Source: CAVQBJ01 sp963710725
Lineage (GTDB): Bacteria > Actinomycetota > Thermoleophilia > Solirubrobacterales > Solirubrobacteraceae
Reading direction: 5' to 3'
NCBI GenBank assembly: GCA_963710725.1
Contig: CAVQBJ010000008.1
Span: 1,240,001 to 1,304,000, forward strand
Length of the DNA: 64,000 bases
Of this stretch, positions 27,364 through 37,778 are shown piece by piece. A model generated the notes under the pieces. It was not told the origin of the DNA. It ran no database searches and saw only the letters and a program-made list of their open reading frames with translations. Each line of letters begins with the position of its first letter. The first letter of the stretch is position 1. Position numbers and translations under genes: made by a program.

Positions 27364-28918
27364 GTGCCAGCGAGGGGACGGAGAGACCGACGCGCCGCCG
27401 TACGTCGAGCGATAGCGGCTGCGGCGCTGCTCATAGCGCTCGCTGCGCTCGCAACGCCGGCCGGCGCGAGCCGGCGTGTGACCTCGCATGCCCACGCCAC
27501 AGCCACCGGGATCGCCGCCGGATCGATGATGCTCGGCTTCATGGATGGCGGCGTCGTCGGTCCCGCCGACGCAGCGGACACGGCGACGGTCTTGCAGCGC
27601 GCCAAACAGGCGGGCTCCAGCGTCTGGGGACTGGTCATCGACTGGCGGAGCATCGCGCCAACCGCTCCGCCCAGCCTTGCCGTGGCGAGCGACCCCAGCT
27701 GGAGCGGATACGACTGGCCGACATTCGACGCCGAGGTGCGAGCGGTCGCCGGCAGCGGGACTGCAGACGCAGGCGGTCGTCGCTCGACGCGCCCGCATGG
27801 GCGGAGGGCCCTGGTCGTCCGTCGACCGCGATCGCGCCGGCGGGGACTTGGGAGCCTTCGGCGGCCTGGCTCGGCGCCTTCGCCACCGCGCTCGCCAAGC
27901 GCTACTCGGGCACGTTCCCCGACCCGTCCGCTCCCGGCTCGTGCCTGCCGGCCGTTCGCGACTGGGAGCCGTGGAACGAGCCGAACCTCACCGTCTACCT
28001 CACGCCGCAGTGGAAGCGCGTCGGCCGTGGCTATCAGGCCGATCAGTCCCGGGCGTCTACCGAGGCATGCTGAACGCCTTCTACACGCCGTGCAAGGCGG
28101 TGGCGCCGAGCGACGTCGTCGCCGGCGGCACGACGGCGCCGTTCGGCGACCCGCCCGGCGGCCAGCGCATCCCACCGGCGATGTTCTGGCGCGACCTGCT
28201 GTGCGTCACCGCCGGCGCGCACCCGCGCTCCACGCACTGCGGCGCGCACGTCTACTTCGACGCGATGTCACACCACCCATACCCGATCGGGCCGCCGACC
28301 TTCCACGCGGTCGATCGCCGACGACGTCATCGGTGCCCGATCTCGGCAAGATCACGCGGCTGATCCCGATCGCCGAACGCGCCGGCACCCTGCTCCCGAA
28401 GACCCCGAAGCCGCTGTGGATCACCGAGATCTCCTGGAACAGCAATCCGCCCGATCCGAACGGGCTCAGCCTCGCCGATCAGGCCCAGTACCTGGAGGGA
28501 GCGATCGACGTGCTCTACCACGAGGGCGCCTCGATGTTCATCTGGTTCAACCTGCGCGACGACCCACCGCCCTACGGCGGGGACGCGGCCGCGGCAACAA
28601 CCTGCTGGGCCTCGCGTCGGGCGTCTACACGCGCGGCGGCATCCGTTGCGCAGGACACGCCCAAGCCGTCGCTGACCGCCTTCGAGTTCCCGTTCACCGC
28701 GTACCGCACGCGACGGATTTGCCAACCTGTGGGGAATGGCGCCGGCCGCGGGACCGGTCGCGATCCAGGAGCAGCGGGGAGCCGAGCTGGGTCACGGTGC
28801 TGACGCTCAACGCCGCGAGCACGAGGATCTTCAGCGGCTCGCTGCTCGTCGGGCCCCGAACACGAACCTGCGCGCCGTGTCCGGCGCGCAGACGAGCCTG
28901 ACCTGGACGACGTTCTGA
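27364..28918 (+). pseudogene. Secreted clan GH-A glycoside hydrolase, about nine frame changes
   Basis: A signal peptide (AAALLIALAALATPAGA) and SMMLGFMDGGVVGPADAADT start in one frame. Family motifs then appear alternately in all three frames: WGLVIDWRSIAP, WEPWNEPNLTVYLTPQW (acid/base Glu in NEP, about 27970), AHVYFDAMSHHPYPIGPP, KPLWITEISWNSNPP (nucleophile Glu, about 28430) and MFIWFNLRDDPPPYGG. The protein ends SGAQTSLTWTTF at a TGA at 28916-28918. Frame changes fall near 27750, 27788, 28045, 28315, 28585, 28640, 28715, 28790 and 28850. The order of motifs is complete for a cellulase-like (GH5/GH39-type) enzyme, so indels in the consensus are more likely than decay. The next gene starts at the overlapping TGATG. 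Confidence 0.65.
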
Positions 28919-29541
28919 TGCCGATGCGCGCTCCTGCCGCCGCCCATGCTCGCGTCGGCTCGCGCTGCTCGCGGTCGTGTCGTTGCTCGGTTGCGCTGGC
29001 GTCCCGGCCGGCACGGCACACGCAAGCCCTCAGAAGATCGTCAACCCCGGCGACCCCGGCTCCAGCCAGTACCAGGAGGACGTGCCGAGCGCCTTCGGCA
29101 ACGTGCCGGCGACGAGCGTGCGCGGGCACGCGCACGCGCACGGCGCGCCGCTCCCGCCCGCGGTCGCCGCGCGGCTTGCGCACGCCGGAGCCGCCGGCCG
29201 CGCCGCGGCCGCGCCTCGCGGTCGCCGGCACGCCGCAGATGCAGCCACGACCGGCGACCCACGCGCAGCGACATCGCAGCTCGCACGGCGTCGGCGACTC
29301 GGGCGGCGGCGGCGGGTCGTCGGCGGCGGCGCGGCGGCTCGGGCGGCGGCCCGGTCATCGGGCGGCGGACCGTCGGCGATCGCGCAGGCGGGCTCCGGCA
29401 AGGGCGTCGCGGCGTCGCTCGCGAGCTCGCTGGTCGGCTCTGACGGCGGCGTCGGGCGCGCTGCTGCCGATCCTGCTGGCGCTCAGCGTGCTGCTCGGCG
29501 GCGGGATGGTGACGCGCGCGGCGGCGCACGGAGCGAGCTGA
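28918..29541 (+). CDS. Secreted or membrane-anchored low-complexity protein, frameshifted
   Basis: The ATG at 28918 overlaps the hydrolase stop (TGATG). A hydrophobic signal (VVSLLGCAGVPAGTAHA) precedes NPGDPGSSQYQEDVPSAFGN and a long Ala/Gly/Arg/Ser-rich stretch. A membrane helix near the end (LLPILLALSVLLGGGMVT) runs to the stop at 29541. The segments sit in different frames, so at least two indels are needed. No enzyme motif was seen. The position between a hydrolase and an O-antigen-ligase-like gene, with overlaps on both sides, suggests a small surface protein made with them. Confidence 0.5.
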   Translation: MPMRAPAAAHARVGSRCSRSCRCSVALASRPARHTQALRRSSTPATPAPASTRRTCRAPSATCRRRACAGTRTRTARRSRPRSPRGLRTPEPPAAPRPRLAVAGTPQMQPRPATHAQRHRSSHGVGDSGGGGGSSAAARRLGRRPGHRAADRRRSRRRAPARASRRRSRARWSALTAASGALLPILLALSVLLGGGMVTRAAAHGAS

Positions 29542-31594
29542 TGGAGAGCACGCTCACCGCGCGATCGCGGACCCGGACGCTCGGCGCCGGTTGGTCGATC
29601 GAGCCCGGCTCGGTCTGCGCCTGGCTGCTGCCGGCGGCGCTCGTCACCTACCTCGGGGTGCGCAGCGGCGGATATGACCCGATCGTCAGCGACCAGGTCG
29701 GCATCGCCCTGTGGTGGCTGGTGTTCCTCATCCTCGCCCTCGCGCTCGTACCGCATCCGCCTGACCGCGTCGGCGCGAGTCGGCCTCGGCGCTGCTCGTC
29801 GCCTACGCGGCCTGGACGACCCTCAGCCTCAGCCTGGACCGAGAGCAGCGAGCGCACGATGGGCGACGTCACGCTGATGCTGCTGTACGTCGCCCTGGCG
29901 CTGCTGGCGTTCACTGATCCGTGGGCGCGAGCACGGCGCGCCTGATGCTCAACGGGCTCGCGGCAGCGATCATGGCCATCGCCGCGGTCGCGCTGCTCTC
30001 GCGGCTGCATTTCGCCTGGTTCTCGGTGCCGGAGGTGGTGCAGAACCTGCCCGGCACGAGCGCACGCAAGCTGTCCTATCCGATCGGCTACTGGAACGCG
30101 CTCGCCGCGCTGGTGGCGATCGGCATCCCGCTCGCGCTCTACGCGGCAACCGGTGCCCGCGCGCTGATCTGGCGTGCGGTCGGCGCCGCCGGCGTGCCGC
30201 TGCTCGCCCTGTGCGCCTACCTCACCGCCTCGCGCGGCGGCGCGATCGAGGTCGTCCTCGGCGTGCTCGTCTTCCTCGTGCTCGCCCCCGATCGCATCCC
30301 CAAGCTCGCGGTCACGCTCGTCTGCGGCGCCGGCTCGGCGCTGCTGATCGCGGCGGCCGACCAGCGCCCGGCGGTCCGCGACGGGCTGCGCACGCCGCTC
30401 GCCGCCCATCAGGGCAACCAGCTCATCGCGATCGCCATCGCGGTCGCGGTCGGCGTGGCGCTGCTCGTCTACGCGATCGCGCTCGTCGAGCGCCACGTCG
30501 AGCGTCCCCGCTGGTCTGACGCTCTCGCGGCGCGCACGACCAGCGTGTCGTCGCTGTTCGGCGTCGTCGTCGCGCTCGATCGGCCTTCGTCGCGCGCCGG
30601 CGGCCCCGGCTTCCTCAGCCGCGAATGGTCGCAGTTCAAGACCGCCGCCGGACCGGCCACGATCAGCAGACGGCACGGCCCTGCAGCGGTTGCAGAACGT
30701 CACCGGCAACGGTCGCTACCAGCTACTGGCAGGCCGGCCGCGCGGGCCGGCGAGCGACATCCGCTGACCGGCACCGGTGCCGGAACGTTCGTCTACTGGT
30801 GGGCGCGCGACGGCTCCGCCAGCGGCGGGTTCGTCCAGGACGCCCACTCGCTCTACCTGCAGGCGCTCGGCGAGCTCGGTTACCCCGGTCTCGTGCTGAT
30901 CAGCGCCTTCATCGCCTGGATCCTCGCTCTGCGGGCTGTCGGGGCGATTCGCGTCCGCGACCCCGAGCGCCGGCTCGCCGATCGCCGCGGCGACGGCCGG
31001 CGCCGCCGCCTTCGCGTTCTCGGCGGCCGTCGAATGGATCTGGCTGATCCCGGTACTGCCGGTGACGCTGTTCATCCTCGCCGCCGTCATCTTCGCGCCC
31101 AGGACGATCGCCGCCGTCGCCGCCGCGCGCCGACCGCGCGGGACGCGTCTCGGCGCCGCGATCCGCCGCGCCGCGGCCAGATCGTGGGTGCGCACGCGCC
31201 GCACGCGTCGCCGGGGCGCTCGCCGCGCTGGCCGCCGATCGTCGTGATCGCGCTGCCGCATGTCCGCTACCGCCGCCGTGCGCCAGAGCCAGGCTCAGGC
31301 GCGTGCCGGCAACCTCGTCGCGCGCGCTCGCCGAGCGCCCGACAGGCGGTGCGCCTGCAGCCCTACGCCGCCACGCCGTGGCTGCAGGAGGCGCTCGTGC
31401 TCGAGGTCGCCGGGGACCTCCGCGGCGCGCTCGCCGCCGCCCAGCACGCGGCGAGCCGACGCCTCGACGGACTCCGACACCTGGCTCGTGCTGTCTCGGC
31501 TGCGAGGCTCGCACGGGCAACGCCGCGCGCCGCGCTCGCCGACTACCTGCGCGCCCGCTCGCTCAACCCCCACTCCCCGGTCTTCGCCGGATGA
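29541..31594 (+). pseudogene. O-antigen ligase-like polytopic protein with TPR-like tail, many frameshifts
   Basis: The start ATG overlaps the previous stop (TGATG). The protein begins with membrane helices (ALWWLVFLILALALVPH, MLLYVALALLAFTDPW), then KLSYPIGYWNALAALVAIG and ALCAYLTASRGGAIEVVLG, which match the ligase-family core and the TASRGG segment. The periplasmic-loop part reads TGTGAGTFVYWWARDGS and AHSLYLQALGELGYPGL. A C-terminal tail (ATPWLQEALVLEVAG, ALADYLRARSLNPHSPV) looks like TPR repeats. At least eight frame changes occur (around 29765, 29935, 30590, 30710, 30960 and later). This is the third polymerase/ligase-like gene in the window. It ends in an ATGA overlap with a small membrane protein. 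Confidence 0.62.
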
Positions 31595-31882
31595 ACGACC
31601 ACGCACCTCTGACCCCAGACGACCTCGAGCCCTCGATCGGCGCCGACGAGCGCGCGGCGCTGCGCGAACGTGGCCGAACGCCTGATCCACGAGCGTCCCG
31701 CGCCCCGGGCCGGCTTCCGCGCCGACCTGCGCGCGCACCTGCGCGACCTCGCCTCGACCGGCGCACACCGCCCGCGCCCGGCCTGGCTATGGCAGCGCGT
31801 GGCCGCGCTGAGCGTCTGCGGCGCCGGGCTGCTCGGGCTCGTCGGCATCGGCCTCACGGGCGCCGGCCCGTTCGCGCCGTAG
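31591..31882 (+). CDS. Small single-pass membrane protein, one frameshift
   Basis: ATG at 31591 overlaps the previous stop as ATGA. Residues 1-25 read MNDHAPLTPDDLEPSIGADE; after a frame change near 31668 come VAERLIHERPAPRAGFRADL and one membrane helix (VAALSVCGAGLLGLVGIGLT). Joined length is about 96 aa. The shape, a cytoplasmic helical N-terminus and one C-terminal helix, is like small anti-sigma or membrane-tethered partner proteins, but no zinc-binding HxxxC is present. Function unknown. It closes the four-gene overlapping set that starts at 27364. Confidence 0.5.
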
Positions 31883-31912
31883 GCGGCGCGCCCGCGCGCC
31901 GCGACTCCCGGC

Positions 31913-32891
31913 TCAGCCGCTGGTCACCGAGGGCGCCGCGCGCCACGCCGGCGCCTCGACCCGAGCGCGACGATGCATGGCGATCCAGGCGACCGCGCCG
32001 GGCAGCGAGATGATCGCCGTGGCGATGACCGTGAGCAGCGAGAACGCGACCGCCCGGTCGGCCGCGACGCCGGCGGGCACGAGCAGGACGCGAAAGACCG
32101 ACTCACGCACGCCGAGGCCGTTGATCGTCGTCGGCGCGGCGGTGGCGAGCAGCGCGACCGGAATGCAGGTGGCGAGCAACCCGATGCCGACGTGCAGGCC
32201 GAGCGCCCGCGCGAGCGCGTAGGCCGCGAACATCACACAGGCCTGCGCGACCAGCGAGATCGCCACGGCACGCAGCAGCAGGTCGCGTTTGCCCGCGTAG
32301 CTGGCCAGGCCGGCGCCGACCCGCTCGATCGGGCCGGCCACGCGCGGCCAGCGCGCCGTCGCGCGCGAGAGCGCGCGAAGCGGCGCGGGGATGAGCAGGA
32401 TCGCGCTGCCCACGACGACGGCGACGCACGCGAGCACGCAGGAGACGATCGCAACCCCCGGCAGCCGGTTGAACTCGAACAGCACGGCGATCGCTCCCAC
32501 GGCCGACGAGCGCCCACGCGGCGACGAGGCGGTCCATCAGCACGCTCGCCGTGACCTTCGACAGCGCCCCGGCGCGGCGGCCGGCCAGCCAGGCGCGCAC
32601 CGCGTCGCCGCCGAAGCCGCCGGGAAGCACGTTCGTGAAGAACAGGCCGATCCAGCTGTAGAGCAGCGCGTCGCCGAGCTCCAGCTCGACGCCCAGTCCG
32701 CCGGCGAGCAACCGCCAGCGCACGGCCGCGATCGCAAACGAGATCGTCAGCAGCGTGAATCCCGCGGCGAGCCAGACCGGGGTCGCGTGGGCGAGGTCGT
32801 GGAAGACCCCGTCGACGCGTATGCCGCGCAGCGCCACCCACACGAACGCGCCCGAGACGAGCAGGCGCAGCGCGCTGCGGCGGAGCGTCAT
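31913..32891 (-). CDS. YbhN/UPF0104-type flippase-like membrane protein, one frameshift
   Basis: ATG at 32891 (MTLRRSALRLLVSGAFVWVA). About eight membrane helices carry FFTNVLPGGFGGDAVRAWLA, the conserved core loop of the LPG_synthase_TM/UPF0104 family, then DRLVAAWALVG. The frame shifts near 32495-32505 and continues FEFNRLPGVAIVSCVLACVA, ending with APTTINGLGVRESVF, another hallmark of the family. Joined length is about 325 aa. Family members include flippase-like and lipid-modifying integral membrane proteins; the substrate here is not known. Its ATG overlaps the stop of the upstream methyltransferase (ATGA). Confidence 0.75.
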
Positions 32892-33852
32892 CGGCCGTCC
32901 GTCATGACCTGCGCGGCCGTCGCCTCCGTCGGCGTGGACGGGCTGGGCGACGGCGTGGCGGCGCCGCGTGTGCGCCAGCTCGACCACGATGAACGCCGCG
33001 TGCAGCGGGTCGAGCCGTGCCATCGTCCGCGCCGCGCGCGGCGGCAGCGGGTAGTAGCCGTTCATCCGCGTCGCGGTGACGCGCAGTCCGTGCGTCTCCG
33101 CGAGCTCGCGCAGCGCGCGCGTGGTGAACACGCGCAGATGCGTCTGGCCGATGTCGGCGTGGCGCAGGCCGCGGCGCGGATCGAGCGGGTTGCCGACGTG
33201 GACCTCGTCTGAGACATGGCTCGGGAACGGCTGCATGCCGAGCACCAGCGCTCCGACGTTGTGCCACGACGAGAGGTTGTTGGTGGAGAGCACGATCCGG
33301 CCGTCCGGAGCGCACACGCGCGCCGCTTCGCGCAGGAAGTTGTCGGTCCCGCGCAGGTGCTCGATCACCTGGTTTGCGTGTACGAGATCGAAGCTGTCGT
33401 CCTCGAACGGCAGCGGCTCGTTCAGGTCGCGCTCGACCACCTCGATCCCGCGGGCGCGGGCGGCGGCCGCGTGCTGGGGCAGCCACTCGACTCCGACCAC
33501 CCGGGCGGCGCGCGCGCGACGGCCGAGCTCGGCGCTGAACGCGCCGTTGAAGCAGCCGAGGTCGAGCACCCGCTCGCGCGCGCGCGCCGGCGGCCACGAG
33601 CTCGAGGATCTCGCGCTTGTTCTCATCCTCGGTGGCCAGGAAGACGGCGCTGAGCGCGGCGGCCAGCCGAGCCCGCAGACCGCGGGGCCGCAGGTGCTCG
33701 GTCTCGTGCGCCGCCGGGCGCGGCGGCGGCTGGCGCCAGTCGTCGTGCGACGCGCCCAGCCGTGAGTACGCATCGCGCGCACCGTCCGTCGCGCTTCGAT
33801 TTCCATTCAAGTTGTTCACGCGATCCGGCGCGCTTCCGTGCCCGTAGAGCAT
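32888..33852 (-). CDS. Class I SAM-dependent methyltransferase, two frameshifts
   Basis: The N-terminal part (DAYSRLGASHDDWRQPP, ENKREILELVAAGA) is in one frame. Near 33585 the frame moves to ERVLDLGCFNGAFSAELGRR (motif I), then EVVERDLNEPLPFEDDSFDL and HANQVIEHLRGTDNF. A third frame near the C-terminus gives TPTEATAAQVMTDGR and a TGA overlapping the ATG of the flippase-like gene. Joined length is about 320 aa. It is a Methyltransf_11-type enzyme, probably acting on a lipid or glycan, and is coupled to the membrane protein downstream. Confidence 0.72.
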
Positions 33853-33869
33853 TCAAATCGTCCTTGTTC

Positions 33870-34872
33870 TCACTTCACGGTAAACCGCAGCGGGCACGAT
33901 GTCGAATCGGCGACGAGCCCGCCGGGCTGCGTCGGGTAGCTCGCCCACAACTCATAGGTCCCCGGAGCGCCCGGTCTCCACGCCGCCGCTCTGAAACGTG
34001 CCGCCGGTGGCCGTGCGCACCGCGGCGAGTGTTCGCAGCGGGCCGCCGTCGCGCGCCCACCGCAGGATGATCCGCCGCCCACCGTCGCCCGGCAGCAGCC
34101 GCCCGCCGATCCCGATCGCCTGGCCACGGCCCACGACCCGCGGCGCGAAGGGCGTGCCTGGCGTCCCCTGCGGCGTCGTCGAGAGCAGGATGTGAGCCCC
34201 CGTCCGTCCGGCCACCACCGGCCCGGCCGTCGTCATCGTCATGCGGCTCGTCACCGTCGGCGCGGCCGAGAACGGGCTCGCAGCCGCGTAGCTGCCGACG
34301 AGCTTCCCGGTGACCGTGAAGGTCAGGCGGAAGTCGCTGTCGACCCACGGAGCGCGGCGGCCGGTGTCATAGCGAACGGCCAGCGTCGTCGCGCTGTTCG
34401 CAGGGAGCAGGACGTCGATGCTCGCCGTGCCGGTGGCGTAGCCGTGAAACGCCGATTGGCGCGACGAGCAGGCGGTGATGACGCTCGGACTCTGCACGAG
34501 CTGGCCGAGCGTGCCGGGACCCTGGAGCGCGATCGCGGTGGGACCGTCGATCGATTGCCCCTCGTCGATGCCGCCGGCGGTGGCGAACGGCGGCGCGGCC
34601 ATCGTCACCGAGAACACCTCGGCGGTCGCGCCGGTATGCATCTCCAGGTAGTAGAGGATGAAGTGCGTCGACGCGTCGAGCTTCAGCGGCGTGTAGAGCG
34701 TCCCGTTGAGCGTGAGCTCGGCGCTCGTGGCCGGCGCGGCGACCACCAGCGCGACCGCAGCGAGCGTGGCGGCGCCGATCAGGCGCCGCCACGTGCCGGC
34801 GATGATCGGATTGGCGGGCACCACTGAGGAAACGGTACGTGCGCCGGACGAGGTGCACTGACAGCGGGCCAA
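33870..34872 (-). CDS. Secreted hypothetical beta-rich protein, one frameshift
   Basis: A signal peptide (LIGAATLAAVALVVAAPATSA) precedes a beta-rich domain beginning ELTLNGTLYTPLKLDASTHF. A second domain holds GRGQAIGIGGRLLPGDGGRR and IILRWARDGGPLRTLAAVRT, a typical Ig-like or surface-repeat strand pattern. Near 33985 the frame changes and the last strands read GTYELWASYPTQPGGLVADS, ending CPLRFTVK. The true start is probably a GTG just before VVPANPIIAG rather than the ATG at 34872. No family was recognised; it faces a hydrolase gene across a divergent spacer. Confidence 0.55.
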
Positions 34873-34949
34873 CGCCGACGGATGTGCGAGACGGTCGTTG
34901 CCGAGCTGCTGTCGGCCTCGAGCGTGGTCATCCGTACACTCGGGTGCTG

Positions 34950-36902
34950 ATGATCGTGGCCGCCTTCCTCAAGCGTCGGGGCGCCGCACGCCTCGTGACC
35001 GGGCTGGTCGCGTGCGTGCTGTGCTGCATCGTGTTGCCCGCGTCGGCCGCCGCGCTGCCTCCGCCGACGTACTACGGCGCGAACATCCAGCCGATCTTCG
35101 AGAAGGGGTTCGCCCCGCAGAGCAGCTGGAACGGTCTGATCGCGACGATGAGCGCCGGCGGGCTGAAGGTGGCGCGCATGGATGCGAACTGGGGCTGGGC
35201 CGAGCCGAACGCCCCGGTGAACGGGGTTCACACCTATACGTGGAGCGTCCCGAGCGACCCCACGCATTCGACTGGACGGCATCGTCTCGCTGCTCGCGTC
35301 GAACGGCGTGCGCATGCTCGCCGTGCTCGCCGGGGCCCCGCCGTGGGCGGGCGGCGGCGGCGAGGAGATGACTCCGGCGCACTACGGGGACTTCGTGGCC
35401 TTCGCCCAGGCGTTCGCGGCGCGTTACGGCGCGGGCGGCTCGTTCTGGTCGCAGAATCCGCAGCTGCCGTATCTGCCGGTGCAGCAGTTCGAGATCTGGA
35501 CGGAGGCCAACTCGACGAACTTCTGGACCGGCAGCCCCGACCCGAGCGCGTACGCAGCGGTGCTGCCGCCGCTCAGCGCGGCCGTTCACTCGGTCGATCC
35601 GGGCGCGCAGATCCTGGCCAGCATCGGATGGCCGAACGCCGCGGCCTACGTCAGCCAGCTCTACGGCCTCGGCGTCGGACCGTCGATCGACGCGATCGGA
35701 TTCCACCCTACGCCCCCGACCTGCCGTCGACCATCGGCCTCGTCCAGCAGGTCCACTCCGCGCTCGCGGCCGCCGGCTATCCGAGCCTGCCGATCGACGT
35801 GACCGAGACCGGCGATGCCGGCGCCGAGCGGGTAGCCCGGCCGATAGCACCCGCGCGTCGCTGGACACGCTGGCGGGCGACGCGCTCGCCCACAGCGACT
35901 GCAACACGCAGGACTTCGACGTGTATGCGATCACCGGCAGCGGCACGAACCTCGAGCCGGGCGGCGAGGGCTACATGGGCATCCTCGACTACATGACCGA
36001 CGCGCCCAACATCACCGGCCAGGCGCTCTTCGCCGCGTCGCAGCGCTGGCAGGCCGCTCCGGGCGGCGGGCTGGTCCTCTGCGGCAGCGGCGCCACGCCC
36101 GCGAGCGCGCTGCTGCCGCTGCAGCTGAGCCTCACTCACACCAGCCCGACCTGCGTCAGCGCGACGGTCGACTACTACGGCAACCCGCTGCAGTCGGCGA
36201 TGCTCGTCCTGCGCACCGCCGACGGGCGCGTCGCCCCGGCCGCGACCAACGCGGCCGGCCAGACGCAGATGTGCCTGCAGAACGGCCCGGCGATCACGAG
36301 CTTCACCGTCGTACGCGGAGATCTCATCGCCCATCACCCAGTCCTCGTTCGTCAGCCCGGACATCGCGCAGTCGCCCACCTACACCTGCCCGGTCAGCAT
36401 CACCGCGCCGACCGCCCCCTGCGTGCAGCTCCCGCCTGGCGGGACGCTTCCCGCTCAGCCCACGACCACCCCGAGCCCCGCCACCGGGACCGGCGTGCGC
36501 GCCAGCGGCAGCACGAAGGCCGCCACCGCCGTCGCCTCCAGTTCGGCGTCGGCGAAGGGCTGCACCCTCACGCTCGCGCTCCTGCGGATCGAGGGCAAGC
36601 GGACGAGTCTGCGCGCCCTCCTGAAGTGCAGGACGGCCAAAGAGCCGCGCGCTCGGATGCAGCTGACGCTGACGCGTCACGGCAAGCGCCGCGGCACGAC
36701 GGTCGCCCGCGTCACCCTCAGCCAGGGCCGCTGGACGACGTTCACGATCCGTGCGGTGCCCCGGACCGGCGATCGGCTGACCGCGACCGTGGCCGCGAAC
36801 AAGTCGCTGCGCCTCCCGAAGCTGACGGCGACCCTGACCGCGACGTCGCGGATCATCCGCGCCGCCAGCCACCCGACCACGCCACCCAAGAAGACCGGTT
36901 AG
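34950..36902 (+). pseudogene. Secreted clan GH-A hydrolase with C-terminal beta domain, about four frameshifts
   Basis: ATG at 34950 opens a signal peptide (LVTGLVACVLCCIVLPASAAA), then TYYGANIQPIFEKGFAPQSS and GLKVARMDANWGWAEPNAPV, the usual first strands of these hydrolases. Frame changes near 35275, 35710, 35850 and 36325 separate VRMLAVLAGAPPWAGG, FEIWTEANSTNFWTG (acid/base Glu in a WTEAN variant of WNEPN), LPIDVTETGDAG (nucleophile Glu) and QALFAASQRWQAAPGGGL. After a Thr/Pro linker, the last 120 residues (GCTLTLALLRIEGKRTSLRA onward) form a separate beta domain. It converges on the sigma factor gene with a 4-base overlap. Confidence 0.65.
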
Positions 36903-37432
36903 GTCGCCGCGTCGCCGCGCTCAGCCTCGGCGGCAAGATCCCCCTCGTCCCCCTCGAGGCTCGCCCGCATCCGCCGCAGCGACCGCGAGAGGATCTGCTG
37001 CACGTTGGCCAGCGTCAGGTCGGTCAGCTGCGCGATCTCCGGTCCGGACAGATCGCCGCCGAAACGCAGCGCGATGATCTCGCGCTCGCGCTCGCCGAGC
37101 GCGGTGAGCGCGCGCTCGAGCGCGGGATCGAGGCCGAGGCTCATCGGTTCCTCGGGCGCCGGCGGGTCGACGTCCTCGCCGAGCTCGACCTCCGGCCGGG
37201 CGGCTCGCGAGCGGTAGTGATCGATGAGCAGGTTGCGGGCGATGGTCAGCAGCCACGTGCGCAGGCCGGCCCGCGCCGGGTCATAGCGCGTCCACGCCCG
37301 CCAGGCGCGAACGAAGGTCTCCTGCGTGAGGTCCTCGGCCTCGGCGCGCGAGCCGAGGCGGTAGGCGAAGAAGCCGTGGACCTCCCAGACGTGCTGCTCG
37401 AACGCCTCGCTGTAGTCGGGCTTGGCCGCCAT
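36899..37432 (-). CDS. ECF-type RNA polymerase sigma factor
   Basis: 177 aa from the ATG at 37432. Region 2 reads VHGFFAYRLGSRAEAEDLTQ then ETFVRAWRAWTRYDPARAGL and TWLLTIARNLLIDHYRSRA. Region 4 reads ERALTALGEREREIIALRFG and LSGPEIAQLTDLTLANVQQI, a helix-turn-helix that binds the -35 element. A longer upstream frame is not family-like. The protein lacks an adjacent anti-sigma gene on its strand. Because it is divergent from the 37.8 kb hydrolase, it may control local surface-carbohydrate genes; that is inference. Confidence 0.88.
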   Translation of the reverse strand: MAAKPDYSEAFEQHVWEVHGFFAYRLGSRAEAEDLTQETFVRAWRAWTRYDPARAGLRTWLLTIARNLLIDHYRSRAARPEVELGEDVDPPAPEEPMSLGLDPALERALTALGEREREIIALRFGGDLSGPEIAQLTDLTLANVQQILSRSLRRMRASLEGDEGDLAAEAERGDAAT

Positions 37433-37603
37433 CTGGCCTGGAGTCTGACCGCTGCGCGGCTGTTCGCGTCGGCGCCGCGGTCGCCGAACGACCGTCGGCG
37501 ATGCCCCGATCAGCAGACAGACACGTGTCCAAGCGAACGGACGCGCGCTTCGCCTGCGCGGCGAAAGCGCCGAAACAGCAGTCAAACAAGGACAGGCTTC
37601 CCC

Positions 37604-37680
37604 GATAAGGGCACTCCCGTCGCGAGGCGGGTTCGCAAAGCCACGCAACTCGAACGTCGAGTGAGGCGAGCTACCGAAGG
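37604..37680 (+). promoter_or_regulatory. Candidate c-di-GMP-I (GEMM) riboswitch upstream of hydrolase gene
   Basis: On the plus strand GGC at 37610-37612 can pair with GCC in GCAAAGCC at 37635-37642. Inside lies a stem CCCGTC/GGCGGG closed by a GCGA tetraloop (37615-37630), then TTCGCAAAGCCACG. This is the order of GEMM aptamers: GGC-A/C-rich-stem-GNRA-stem-(A)CGCAAAGCC-A. A second stem CTCGA/TCGAG (37649-37661) and AGCTACCG (37669-37676) match the 3' arm. A short GGAG/CTCC hairpin lies downstream. The hydrolase start is about 100 bases further on. Recognised by eye; no covariance search was possible. Confidence 0.6.
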
Positions 37681-37778
37681 ACAGCTTTCTCGGAGAACCC
37701 CTGCTCCTCCCCACCCGGCGCCACGGGACGCGCTCCCCGGCCGCCACGTCGTCCCCAGAAAGCAGGGCTTCAGTGTCC

